A stretch of 64,000 bases of DNA, taken from contig NZ_CP061379.1 of NCBI RefSeq assembly GCF_015624505.1, positions 2,542,001 through 2,606,000 on the forward strand, in the 5' to 3' direction. The translations under genes were made by a program, and so were the position numbers. Shown piece by piece: positions 17,695 through 26,302 of the stretch (positions within the stretch are counted from its first letter, which is position 1; each line of letters begins with the position of its first letter). Source of the stretch: Bradyrhizobium commune. Its GTDB lineage: Bacteria > Pseudomonadota > Alphaproteobacteria > Rhizobiales > Xanthobacteraceae. The notes beneath the pieces are model-generated. The model was given only the letters and a program-made list of their open reading frames with translations, had not been told where the DNA came from and ran no database searches.

Positions 17695-18989
17695 CGAACC
17701 AAGTGACGGCACTCGCACGGGAGACCACCGGCGGCATGCTGCTGCGGCGCCTGCGCAGCCCTGCGGCCTGGAGCGAGACGGTCGATCTGTTCGCAGTCCT
17801 GACCGCGGCCTCGCTGCCCTGGTCGACCTCGCTGACGGGGATCTTCAACGCCCTGCTGCTGCTCTGCATGGTGCCGTTTCTCGACGTCCGCGCGTTCCTG
17901 CAATCGCTGAAGCGCCCGATCTGCGCGGCGCCGATCGCGCTGGTGCTGCTCGCGCTGGTGGGGACGCTGTGGTCAGATGCGGCCTGGGGCGCGCGGCTCT
18001 ATGCGGTCAATCCGACGGTCAAGCTGCTGGTGCTGCCGGTCCTGCTCTATCATTTCGAGCGCTCGCCGCGCGGGCACTGGGTGCTGATCGCCTTCCTGGT
18101 GTCCTGCGCGCTGTTGTCGGCGATGTCGTGGCTGGTCGCCTTTGACCCGAACCTCGCGCTCAAGACCGATCCCCCCGAACGCGGCATCTTCGTCAAGAAC
18201 TACATCGACCAGAGCCAGGAATTCACGCTGTGCGCGGTCGCGCTCGCCTATCCAATTATCTTGCTGCTGCGTGAGAAGCGTTACTGGTTCGCCGGACTGC
18301 TCACGGCTCTGGCGCTGAGCTTCTTCGTCAACATGGCCTTCGTGGTGGTGTCGCGCACCGCGCTCGTCACCGTTCCGATCCTGTTCGGGGTGTTCGCGCT
18401 GCTGCACCTGCGATGGCGCAGCATCGCGGTCATCTCCGTCGCCTTGCTCGTCGGTGCCGTGCTGGCCTGGCAGGCCTCGCCGCAATTGCGCAAGACCGCC
18501 GACACCTTTACGAGCGACTACACGCGTTACGTCGAAAAGGGCGAGCCAACCTCGGCGGGCCTGCGGCTCGAGTTCTGGCGAAAGTCGCTCGGCTTCTTTG
18601 CGGAGGCGCCGATCATGGGGCATGGCACCGGCTCCACGCGCGGATTGTTCGAGAAGGTCGCCACGCCGAGCGGCCTGTACCAGGCGTCCGCCGAGGTGAT
18701 CGGCAACCCGCATAACCAGACGCTGAATGTCGCCGTGCAATGGGGCGTCATCGGCATCGCCGTCCTCTATTCGATCTGGATCCTGCATCTCCTCTTGTTT
18801 CGCGGCGAGGGGCTGGTCCATTGGATCGGTCTCCTGGTCGTGGTGCAGAACGTGTTCACCTCGCTCTTCAACTCCCATCTGTTCGACTTCCACGAGGGCT
18901 GGATGTACGTCATCGGCGTCGGCGTTGCCGGCGGCATGGTGCTCCGGGCACAACAGGCCGGCGCGAAGGTGGGGGAAGCCGGTTCCTGA
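17691..18989 (+). CDS. waaL: O-antigen ligase family membrane protein
   Basis: A 432-residue polytopic inner-membrane protein with about ten hydrophobic segments and a large periplasmic loop (roughly residues 260-345), the layout of O-antigen ligases/polymerases (Wzy_C family). The loop holds [26 protein letters not shown] and [15 protein letters not shown]-x-x-x-W and the H-N-x-x-L-N motif are the residues conserved in WaaL-type ligases that attach lipid-linked O-chain to the lipid A core. It starts with GTG overlapping hldE. Wzy polymerases share this domain, so polymerase is the alternative, but linkage to the core heptose genes favours ligase. Confidence 0.82.
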   Translation: MTNQVTALARETTGGMLLRRLRSPAAWSETVDLFAVLTAASLPWSTSLTGIFNALLLLCMVPFLDVRAFLQSLKRPICAAPIALVLLALVGTLWSDAAWGARLYAVNPTVKLLVLPVLLYHFERSPRGHWVLIAFLVSCALLSAMSWLVAFDPNLALKTDPPERGIFVKNYIDQSQEFTLCAVALAYPIILLLREKRYWFAGLLTALALSFFVNMAFVVVSRTALVTVPILFGVFALLHLRWRSIAVISVALLVGAVLAWQASPQLRKTADTFTSDYTRYVEKGEPTSAGLRLEFWRKSLGFFAEAPIMGHGTGSTRGLFEKVATPSGLYQASAEVIGNPHNQTLNVAVQWGVIGIAVLYSIWILHLLLFRGEGLVHWIGLLVVVQNVFTSLFNSHLFDFHEGWMYVIGVGVAGGMVLRAQQAGAKVGEAGS

Positions 18990-19074
18990 ACGGCCGCGCG
19001 GCTGGCAACTCCCGTCGATATGGGTTATCAGCGCGGTTCAGGTTGCATCTTACGGGATATTCATCGGTCGGCGG

Positions 19075-20988
19075 ATGACGCGTCTTTCGCATCTTACCTT
19101 GCGCAATTTTCTGATCGCGCTCCACGACCTGCTGGCGACCACGGCGGCGCTGTTTGCGGCCTTCTATCTGCGCTTCGAGGGCAGCGACGGCTTCTACGAC
19201 CGTCTGCCGTTGCTGTTCCAGATCCTGCCCTACTTCCTCGCCTTCAGCGTGGTCGTGTTCTTCATCTTCAACCTGACCACGACCAAATGGCGCTTCATCT
19301 CGCTGCCCGACGCGCTGAACATCATCCGCGTCGCGAGCGTGCTGACGGTGGCGCTGCTCGTGCTCGACTACATCTTCGTCGCTCCCAACGTCCGCGGTGC
19401 CTTCTTCCTCGGCAAGGTCACGATCATCCTCTATTGGTTCCTCGAGATCGCGGCTCTCAGCGCCTTGCGGATGGCCTATCGCTATTTCCGCTATACGCGG
19501 GTGCGGCGTCACGCGCGGGAAGAGGATGCGGCGCCGACGCTGCTGGTCGGCCGCGCGGCGGACGCCGAGGTGCTGTTGCGCGGCATCGAGAGCGGGGCGA
19601 TCAAGCGGATCTGGCCGGTCGGCCTGTTGTCGCCGTCGAGCTCCGATCGCGGCCAGTTCATCCGGACCGTGCCGGTGCTGGGCAGCATCGACGATATCGA
19701 GGATGTCGTCGCCGACTTCGCCAAGCGCAACAAGCCGATCGCGCGCCTCGTCATGACGCCGTCGGCGTTCGAGCCGGAGGCGCATCCGGAATCGATCCTG
19801 ATGCGGGCGCGCAAGCTTGGCGTGATCGTCAACCGCATGCCCTCGCTCGAGAGCGGCGACACGCCGCGCCTCACGGCCGTCGCGGTCGAGGACCTGCTGC
19901 TGCGGCCGAGCGAGACAATCGACTATGCGCGGCTGGAAGCGCTGATCAGGGGCAAGGCGGTGCTTGTCACCGGCGGCGGCGGCTCGATCGGCTCGGAGAT
20001 CTGCGAGCGCGTCGTCGCCTTCGGCGCCGCGCGCCTGCTGATCCTGGAGAATTCCGAGCCGGCGCTTTACGCGGTCACGGAAACGCTCGCCGCGCACGGT
20101 GCGGCGGCTGCGATCGAAGGACGGATCGCCGACATCCGCGACCGCGATCGCATCATCCGCCTGATGGCCGAGTTCAAGCCGGACATCGTGTTCCACGCCG
20201 CGGCGCTGAAGCACGTGCCGATCCTCGAGCGCGACTGGAGCGAGGGCGTCAAGACCAACATCTTCGGCTCGATCAACGTCGCGGATGCCGCGCTCGCCGC
20301 CGGCGCCGAAGCCATGGTGATGATCTCGACCGACAAGGCGATCGAGCCGGTGTCGATGCTCGGCCTGACCAAGCGCTTTGCCGAGATGTACTGCCAGGCG
20401 CTCGATCACGATCTCGCGGCAGGCCGCGGCGGCGCCAGGCCGCCGATGCGGCTGATCTCGGTGCGGTTCGGCAACGTGCTGGCGTCGAACGGCTCGGTGG
20501 TGCCGAAGTTCAAGGCCCAGATCGAGGCCGGCGGCCCCGTCACGGTGACGCATCCCGACATGGTCCGCTACTTCATGACCATTCGCGAGGCCTGCGACCT
20601 CGTCATCACCGCCGCGACCCACGCACTCGGTACGACACGTGACGACGTCTCCGTCTACGTGCTCAACATGGGGCAGCCGGTGAAGATCGTCGATCTTGCC
20701 GAGCGCATGATCCGTCTCTCCGGCCTGCAGCCCGGCTACGACATCGAGATCGTGTTCACCGGCATGCGGCCGGGCGAGCGCCTGCACGAAATCCTGTTCG
20801 CCTCCGAGGAGCCGACCCGCGAGATCGGCGTCGCCGGCATCATGGCCGCGCAGCCGAACGAGCCACCGATGCAGACCCTGCGCAAATGGATTGCGGCGCT
20901 CGAGCAGGCGATCGCGCGGGACGATCGGGCGACGATCAGGACCATCCTGAAGGATGCGGTCCCGGAATTCGGGTCGACCGCGGCCTGA
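19075..20988 (+). CDS. Membrane-bound UDP-N-acetylglucosamine 4,6-dehydratase (WbpM/CapD family)
   Basis: A 637-residue protein with four N-terminal transmembrane helices (to about residue 140), a CoA-binding-like Rossmann region, and a C-terminal SDR dehydratase domain starting at GKAVLVTGGGGSIGSE (about residue 293). ISTDKAIEPVSMLGLTKR is the active-site block; the usual SDR tyrosine is replaced, as in WbpM/FlaA1-type enzymes, and the lysine is kept. The family makes UDP-4-keto-6-deoxy-GlcNAc. The following genes (glycosyltransferase, SDR reductase, WecA-like transferase) suggest the product becomes UDP-N-acetylquinovosamine or fucosamine, as for WreV in Rhizobium etli. The ATG at 19075 gives the expected N-terminal membrane helix. 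Confidence 0.88.
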   Translation: MTRLSHLTLRNFLIALHDLLATTAALFAAFYLRFEGSDGFYDRLPLLFQILPYFLAFSVVVFFIFNLTTTKWRFISLPDALNIIRVASVLTVALLVLDYIFVAPNVRGAFFLGKVTIILYWFLEIAALSALRMAYRYFRYTRVRRHAREEDAAPTLLVGRAADAEVLLRGIESGAIKRIWPVGLLSPSSSDRGQFIRTVPVLGSIDDIEDVVADFAKRNKPIARLVMTPSAFEPEAHPESILMRARKLGVIVNRMPSLESGDTPRLTAVAVEDLLLRPSETIDYARLEALIRGKAVLVTGGGGSIGSEICERVVAFGAARLLILENSEPALYAVTETLAAHGAAAAIEGRIADIRDRDRIIRLMAEFKPDIVFHAAALKHVPILERDWSEGVKTNIFGSINVADAALAAGAEAMVMISTDKAIEPVSMLGLTKRFAEMYCQALDHDLAAGRGGARPPMRLISVRFGNVLASNGSVVPKFKAQIEAGGPVTVTHPDMVRYFMTIREACDLVITAATHALGTTRDDVSVYVLNMGQPVKIVDLAERMIRLSGLQPGYDIEIVFTGMRPGERLHEILFASEEPTREIGVAGIMAAQPNEPPMQTLRKWIAALEQAIARDDRATIRTILKDAVPEFGSTAA

Positions 20989-20990
20989 CC

Positions 20991-22223
20991 ATGCAGCCGC
21001 AAGACAAGATCGCTGGCAAGATCGTCGTCGCGAGCCAGCATTATCCGCCGGATCCGAGCACGACCGCGGCGATCATGGCCGAGATTGCGTGCCGCCTTGC
21101 CGCAGAGCACGAGGTCGTCGTGCTGTCGGGCTCGCCCGGTGCGCTGCCGGCCGCGCAGATCGGGCCGGACAAGCCGCGCGTGATTGCCGTCAAGAACCGG
21201 ATGCCGGGAAAGGCCGCGCTGGTGCGCCGTGCCACGACCGAGCTGCTGTTCGCGCTGCGCATCTTCTTTGCGCTGATGCGGCAGCTGCGCCGCGGTGACG
21301 TGGTGCTGACCGTGACCGCACCGTTCATGCTGCCCTACATGGTTGCCGCGGCGGCATGGCTCAAGCGCGCGCGTTCGGCGCTGATCCTGCATGACCTCTT
21401 TCCCGACGTGCTGGTGGTGTCGGGTCTGCTCAAGCCGGGCTCGATCGTGGCGCGGGCAATGCGCGCCGCCAACGCGTTGATGTTCCGCGCGCTCACCGCC
21501 GTCATCACCATCGGCCGCGATGCGGAAGCGCCGCTGTTGAGCTATTCCGGCATGACGCGGAACAAGATCCGCTTCATCCCGAACTGGGCGACGCTCGTGC
21601 CCGCTATGCGCCCGGCGACACCGGACAATCCGTTCCGGGAAGGGCTCGCGGCCCGCTACATCGTCGGGCTGTCAGGCAATCTCGGCTTCACCCATGATCC
21701 CGAGATCGTGTTCGAGGCGGCGCGCCTCTTGAAGGACGAGCCGGACATCCACTTCCTGCTCTCCGGCTGGGGCATCGGCTTCGAGCGGCTGAAGCAGCTG
21801 CAGGCGGATGCGAACCTGTCCAATGTCTCCTTCGTGGCACGCGTCGAGGACGCCGAGCTCGAGGCGTTTCTGGCGTCCGCCAATCTCTGGATCATTCCGT
21901 ACCGGAAGGACGTGGCCGGGGTGTCGGTGCCGAGCCGCTTCTATAATCTGCTGGCGGTCGGCCGCCCCGTTGTGCTGGTCTCCGAGCCCGAGGCCGAGGC
22001 CGCCTTGACGGTGGTGGAGAACGGGCTCGGCTGGGTCGTGACGCCGGGCCGCGCCGACCAGCTCGCTGACGCAATCCGCAAGGCGTCCTGCGCGGATGAC
22101 GGTGCACTTGCGGCGCGTGCAGTGAAGGCGGCAGCGAAGTTCGATCGCACGACTGCGATGAACGCCTATGCCGCCCTGATCGACGAATTGTTGCGCAACC
22201 CGGATCTCAGGGAGCAACGATGA
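20991..22223 (+). CDS. Glycosyltransferase family 4 (WcaI/WbuB-like)
   Basis: A 410-residue GT-B enzyme. The N-terminal acceptor domain begins KIVVASQHYPPDPSTTAAIMAE, the H-Y-P-P-D-x-x opening of WbuB/WcaI-like transferases, and has a membrane-associated stretch (APFMLPYMVAAAAWLKRARSALILHDLFPD). The C-terminal donor domain has GLSGNLGFTHDPE and the SANLWIIPYRKDVAGVSVPSRFYNLLAVGRPV block. It starts two bases after the dehydratase stop and overlaps the reductase gene by four bases (ATGA), so the genes are translationally coupled. It probably adds the second sugar of the O-chain repeat or an L-FucNAc/QuiNAc-type residue. Confidence 0.85.
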   Translation: MQPQDKIAGKIVVASQHYPPDPSTTAAIMAEIACRLAAEHEVVVLSGSPGALPAAQIGPDKPRVIAVKNRMPGKAALVRRATTELLFALRIFFALMRQLRRGDVVLTVTAPFMLPYMVAAAAWLKRARSALILHDLFPDVLVVSGLLKPGSIVARAMRAANALMFRALTAVITIGRDAEAPLLSYSGMTRNKIRFIPNWATLVPAMRPATPDNPFREGLAARYIVGLSGNLGFTHDPEIVFEAARLLKDEPDIHFLLSGWGIGFERLKQLQADANLSNVSFVARVEDAELEAFLASANLWIIPYRKDVAGVSVPSRFYNLLAVGRPVVLVSEPEAEAALTVVENGLGWVVTPGRADQLADAIRKASCADDGALAARAVKAAAKFDRTTAMNAYAALIDELLRNPDLREQR

Positions 22224-23167
22224 GCGGGAACAAGCCGGTGGTGCTGGTGACGGGAGCGAGCGGCTTCGTCGGTCGCCATGTCGTGCCCGCGCTGATGCGC
22301 AAGGGATGGTCGGTGCGCCGCGCCGTCCGCAGCCCGGAAGGCATCGACGACGAGGTCGTCGTTGAATCAATCGGTCCCGACACCGACTGGACGGCCGCGC
22401 TCCAGGGCGTCGATGCCGTCGTCCATCTTGCCGCGCGGGTGCATCACAAGCACGAGGAGCATGCCGTCCAGCTCTACCGCAACGTCAACATCGCCGGCAC
22501 GCTGCACCTGGCGCGCTCTGCGGCCGTGGCCGGCGTGCGCCAGTTCATGTTCGTCAGCACCGTGCTCGTGCATGGCCGCAGCAATGAGGGCCGCGCGCCG
22601 TTCAGCGAGGACGACATCCTGACCCCGCGCGGCCTCTACGGCATGTCCAAGGCGGCGGCCGAGGCCGGCTTGAGGACGCTCGCCCGCGACAATGCCATGA
22701 AGATCTCGGTGGTGAGGCCGCCGCTGGTCTATGGCGCGGGCGCCAAGGGCAATTTTGCGCTGCTGACGCGCGCGGTGAATCTCGGACTGCCGCTGCCCTT
22801 TGCCGCGATCCGCAACCATCGCGCTTTTCTGGCTGTGCAGAACCTGTCGTCGTTCATCCTGCGACGGCTCTCTTTTCCCGACTCCGCGAGCAATTTCGAG
22901 ATCTTCCTGGTGGCCGACAGGGAGCAGGTCTCGACGCCCGAATTCATCGAGCGCCTGGCGGCTGCGTCCGGCAAGAGCCCGCGGCTGTTCGGCATGTCGC
23001 CGACGCTGCTGAGCTCGCTGCTCGGCGTGATCGGCCGGCAGGATACGCATGACAGCCTGATCGGTTCGCTCGAGCTCAACGTCTCCAAGGCGATCGCGAC
23101 GGGCTGGCAGCCGGAGGTGTCGCTCGACGAGGGCCTGCGGCTGGCGCTGTCGGCTCAGGATGCCTGA
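22220..23167 (+). CDS. NAD-dependent epimerase/dehydratase, probable 4-keto sugar reductase (WreQ/WbpV-like)
   Basis: A 315-residue extended SDR protein with VTGASGFVGRHV (about residues 10-21), VHLAARVHHKHEEH, the STVLVHGRS active-site strand, and GLYGMSKAAAE with YxxxK catalytic pair. It resembles the reductases that convert UDP-4-keto-6-deoxy-GlcNAc to UDP-QuiNAc (WreQ, WbpV) and sits between the dehydratase making that substrate and a WecA-like transferase that could use the product. It overlaps the upstream glycosyltransferase by four bases. Its 3' end overlaps the convergent WecA-like gene by 13 bp. An epimerase role cannot be excluded. Confidence 0.82.
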   Translation: MSGNKPVVLVTGASGFVGRHVVPALMRKGWSVRRAVRSPEGIDDEVVVESIGPDTDWTAALQGVDAVVHLAARVHHKHEEHAVQLYRNVNIAGTLHLARSAAVAGVRQFMFVSTVLVHGRSNEGRAPFSEDDILTPRGLYGMSKAAAEAGLRTLARDNAMKISVVRPPLVYGAGAKGNFALLTRAVNLGLPLPFAAIRNHRAFLAVQNLSSFILRRLSFPDSASNFEIFLVADREQVSTPEFIERLAAASGKSPRLFGMSPTLLSSLLGVIGRQDTHDSLIGSLELNVSKAIATGWQPEVSLDEGLRLALSAQDA

Positions 23168-24156
23168 GGCCGCGAGAATCGCCACAGGACGATTGCGATT
23201 GCGATCGCGCCCGCGACAAGCGCGAGCAAGCTGGCCGAGGTGGCGCCGGCGCGCACGGTGACGATGGCAAGCGCAGCGAGCACGATGTTGAGGGCGAACA
23301 CCTCGCCGACCACGCGGGGAACCGCAAAACCATTGTCGGTGGCGCGCTGGTAGAAATGCGAACGGTGCGCCGACCAGAATGGTTCGCGCCGCGCGATGCG
23401 CCGGAACAGGGTGATGGTGGAATCCGTCAGGTAGTAGGCCGGCAGCAGCAGCGCCGCGGCCGGCTGGCCGCGCCAGGCCAGCTCGAGCAGGCACCAGCCG
23501 AGCAGAAGCCCGATCGGCAGGCTGCCGACGTCGCCCAGGAAAACCCTTGCGACCGGCTTGTTGAACGGGGCGAAGCCGAGCGTCGCGCCGCACAGCGCCG
23601 CGGCGATCAGCACCGCCGGCCAGGACAATTCACCGAGCAATCCCAACAGCGACAGTGCCGCGGTGACCGGCACGACCTCCGCCACCGTCATCAGGTCGAG
23701 CCCGTCCATGAAGTTGACGAGGTTCACGAACCAGACACCGGCGAGCAGGATCAGGCCGCGCTCCAGCATCAGCGGCACCGCCGGCACGATGCGCGCGGTC
23801 TCGGGCGCGGTGAACACGACCGCGCCGACGCAGGCCGCTTGCAGCACGAGCCGCACCAGCACCGGCAGCGACACGATATCGTCGGCAAATCCGACCAGCG
23901 CGATCACGATTGTCGCGACCACCAGTGTCGTCGGGATCGCGACACCAGCGAAAATGCCCCACGCCAAGGCAACGACCAGCGTCGCTGATATCACCGCGAT
24001 GCCTCCGCCCTGCGGCGTCGGGATCCGATGCGAGGAACGCGCGTTCGGCCGCGCCAGCGCATAGCGCTGGAGCAGGGGGCGGCTGGTCCAGGTGATCAGC
24101 GCCGACATCAGCGCGGCGATCGCAACGGCAAGCAGGGACGGCACGGTGGACGTCAC
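23155..24156 (-). CDS. WecA/WbpL-like undecaprenyl-phosphate sugar-1-phosphate transferase (GT4 membrane type)
   Basis: A 333-residue polytopic membrane enzyme (about ten segments) of the polyprenyl-phosphate HexNAc-1-P transferase superfamily. Conserved blocks are SHRIPTPQGGGIAV, GFADDIVSLP (the D-D catalytic pair), NFMDGLDLMT (N-x-M-D-G), VFLGDVGSLPIG and the C-terminal HRSHFYQRATDNG (HxxH). Such proteins start O-chain synthesis on undecaprenyl phosphate; the rhizobial WreU homologue uses UDP-QuiNAc. The start is a GTG at 24156 that overlaps the stop of the upstream gene as GTGA, so translation is coupled. It is convergent with the SDR reductase gene. Confidence 0.88.
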   Translation of the reverse strand: MTSTVPSLLAVAIAALMSALITWTSRPLLQRYALARPNARSSHRIPTPQGGGIAVISATLVVALAWGIFAGVAIPTTLVVATIVIALVGFADDIVSLPVLVRLVLQAACVGAVVFTAPETARIVPAVPLMLERGLILLAGVWFVNLVNFMDGLDLMTVAEVVPVTAALSLLGLLGELSWPAVLIAAALCGATLGFAPFNKPVARVFLGDVGSLPIGLLLGWCLLELAWRGQPAAALLLPAYYLTDSTITLFRRIARREPFWSAHRSHFYQRATDNGFAVPRVVGEVFALNIVLAALAIVTVRAGATSASLLALVAGAIAIAIVLWRFSRPQAS

Positions 24157-25112
24157 TCCGGCACCCCGATCGGGGCCGATCCCTGCGCGGCTTTCTCCGC
24201 GCTCAGGATCCAGACCAGGCCGCCGAAGGCGCCGACGATGAAGTAGACGGCGCCGAACAGCAGCGAGACGTTGACGCCCTCGTTGGCAGCGAGCCCGGCG
24301 AAGCCGAAGGCCAGCCCCATGGTCGCCTCGCGCACGCCCCAGCCGGCAATCGAGATCGGCATCAGCGTGATCAGCATCACCGGCGGCACCAGCAGGAAGA
24401 CCTGGGCGAAGGTGACAGGTGCGGCGATCGACTGCACCACGCACCAGGCGATGACGACGGCGAGGACGTGAACGAGCAGCGACAGGACCGCGATGACCGG
24501 CCCGCGCTTGCGGCTGAAGATCACGCGGTTCGCGATCACCGCGCAGGCGTGGAGGTGATGGGTGGCCCACCAGGTCCTGAGCCACGTCCATTTCAACGCG
24601 CCGAAGATCAGGAAGCCGATGCCGCCCGCGAGCGCCGCCAGATCGAGCAGCAGCAGCGCAGAACGTCCATGGGAATCGGCGATGAGCTGGTAGCTCCAGG
24701 GCAAGCTCGCGACGATGAGGATCGCGAGCGCGATGAGGCCGATCGCGCGATCGACGAAGATCGAATAGGTCGCCGCGCGCCATCCGGCGCCGGCGCGCGC
24801 GACCAGCCAGAGCCGGACCGCATCGCCGCCGATCGCCGACGGCAGGGTCTGGTTGAAGAACGAGCCGATCACGTTGTAGCGCATGGCGCGGCCAAGCTCG
24901 AGCGGCGCGCCGCATTCGGCGCTGATCTCGCGCCAGCGCAGCACGCCGACGAAGATTTGCAGGAACGTGACCGCGATCGCCATCGCGATCCAGAACAGGC
25001 TGGTCGCGGTGAAGCGCGAGAAAAGCTCGGACAGATCGACCTTGCGCAGCGCCAGATAGAGCAGCGCCGCGGAGATCAGGATTTTGGCCGTGGACAGGAG
25101 GATTCGGCGCAT
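24153..25112 (-). CDS. Flippase-like integral membrane protein (lysylphosphatidylglycerol synthase TM-region family)
   Basis: A 319-residue protein with about eight hydrophobic segments and no soluble domain, matching the YbhN/UPF0104 membrane domain (PF03706 type). Typical motifs are VLRWREISAECGAPL...RAMRYNVIGSFFNQTLPSAIGGDAVRLWLVAR, with the F-x-N-x-x-L-P-x-x-x-G-G-D-x-x-R pattern, and FAGLAANEG-like segments towards the C-terminus. Family members are proposed to move or anchor lipid-linked molecules. The ATG at 25112 is chosen because the domain starts there. It is translationally coupled (GTGA) to the WecA-like transferase, suggesting a job with lipid-linked sugars. Confidence 0.82.
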   Translation of the reverse strand: MRRILLSTAKILISAALLYLALRKVDLSELFSRFTATSLFWIAMAIAVTFLQIFVGVLRWREISAECGAPLELGRAMRYNVIGSFFNQTLPSAIGGDAVRLWLVARAGAGWRAATYSIFVDRAIGLIALAILIVASLPWSYQLIADSHGRSALLLLDLAALAGGIGFLIFGALKWTWLRTWWATHHLHACAVIANRVIFSRKRGPVIAVLSLLVHVLAVVIAWCVVQSIAAPVTFAQVFLLVPPVMLITLMPISIAGWGVREATMGLAFGFAGLAANEGVNVSLLFGAVYFIVGAFGGLVWILSAEKAAQGSAPIGVPE

Positions 25113-25311
25113 CTCGCCCGCATGAACAGGATTTGCGAAGGTCACCCGACGCCAGGCGCCGAATTCGGCCGCTTTGGTATGGTTTTGGCGCCGATCTTGC
25201 AATAGCTGTCATGGCGAGAAGCTGTCGTGGCAAGAACGGGCTATTGCGGCCGATCCGATGCGGCGGCTAAACAGGCGACGGTCGCGGCGCGAAGGATCTT
25301 TCGGGAACAGG

Positions 25312-26301
25312 ATGACGGATCAGGCGATTTTGGTCACGGGCGCCGCCGGGTTCATCGGCTTTCACGTCGCCCGACAGCTCTTGGCCGAGGGCCGGCCGGT
25401 CCTCGGCCTCGACAATCTCAACAGCTATTACGACCCGGCGCTGAAACGGGCGCGGCTCGCGCTGTTGCGAGCCGAGCCCGGCTTCTCCTTCGTGCAGGCC
25501 GATCTCGCGGACCGCGAGACGATCGCGGCGCTGTTTGCGCAAAACCGGTTTGCAAAGGTCGTGCATCTCGCCGCCCAGGCCGGCGTGCGCTACTCGATCG
25601 AGCAGCCGCAGAGTTACGTCGAGTCCAATCTGCAGGGCTTTCTCAACGTGCTCGAGGGCTGCCGCAACAATGGCTGTCGTCATCTCGTCTACGCCTCGTC
25701 ATCCTCCGTTTATGGCGCCAACACTAAACTGCCGTTTTCCGTGCAGGACCGGACCGATCATCCCGTGAGCTTCTATGCTGCGACCAAGAAGGCGAACGAG
25801 GTGATGGCGCAGTCCTACAGCCATCTCTACCGGCTGCCGGTCACTGGCTTGCGCTTCTTTACCATCTACGGCCCGTGGGGGCGGCCCGACATGGCTCTGT
25901 TTCTGTTTGTAAACGCCATGGTGGCGGCCAAGCCGATCCGGCTCTTTAACCATGGCAGGATGCGTCGCGACTTCACCTATATTGACGACGTCACGCGCGT
26001 GGTATCCAAGCTGATCGATCTTGTGCCCACCGATGACCCGGCCGCCGCAAATGCGCCGTGTAAGGTTTACAATGTCGGCAACCACCGCCCGGAAGAGCTG
26101 ATGCATGTCGTCTCTCTTCTGGAGCAGGAGCTGGGTCGGACGGCGATCAAGGAATTGCTGCCGATGCAGCCGGGTGACGTGATGGAAACGTTCGCGGATG
26201 TCGACGATCTGATGCGCGACACCGGCTTTGCACCGTCAACGCCGATCGCGCACGGGGTCCGCAATTTTGTCAGCTGGTATCGGGACTATTACAAGGTTTG
26301 A
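25312..26301 (+). CDS. lpsL: UDP-glucuronate 4-epimerase
   Basis: A 329-residue SDR epimerase: VTGAAGFIGFHVA NAD motif at the N-terminus, GLDNLNSYYDPALKRARLALL (the D-N-x-N-x-Y-Y-D-x-x-L-K block typical of UDP-glucuronate epimerases), HLAAQAGVRYSIE, YASSSSVYG, FYAATKKANE (YxxxK), FFTIYGPWGRPDMA and MRRDFTYIDDV. It makes UDP-galacturonate for LPS core; rhizobial LpsL is the reference. The ATG at 25312 has a GGGAACAGG purine stretch upstream. manC starts one base after its stop, so the two are an operon. Confidence 0.92.
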   Translation: MTDQAILVTGAAGFIGFHVARQLLAEGRPVLGLDNLNSYYDPALKRARLALLRAEPGFSFVQADLADRETIAALFAQNRFAKVVHLAAQAGVRYSIEQPQSYVESNLQGFLNVLEGCRNNGCRHLVYASSSSVYGANTKLPFSVQDRTDHPVSFYAATKKANEVMAQSYSHLYRLPVTGLRFFTIYGPWGRPDMALFLFVNAMVAAKPIRLFNHGRMRRDFTYIDDVTRVVSKLIDLVPTDDPAAANAPCKVYNVGNHRPEELMHVVSLLEQELGRTAIKELLPMQPGDVMETFADVDDLMRDTGFAPSTPIAHGVRNFVSWYRDYYKV

Positions 26302-26302
26302 A

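Noticed and set aside
23155..25233. 692-codon minus-strand frame that would fuse the WecA-like transferase to upstream sequence
   Set aside because: The part beyond 24156 is out of frame with the real flippase-like gene and reads as shadow sequence. The GTGA overlap at 24153-24156 gives a natural start.
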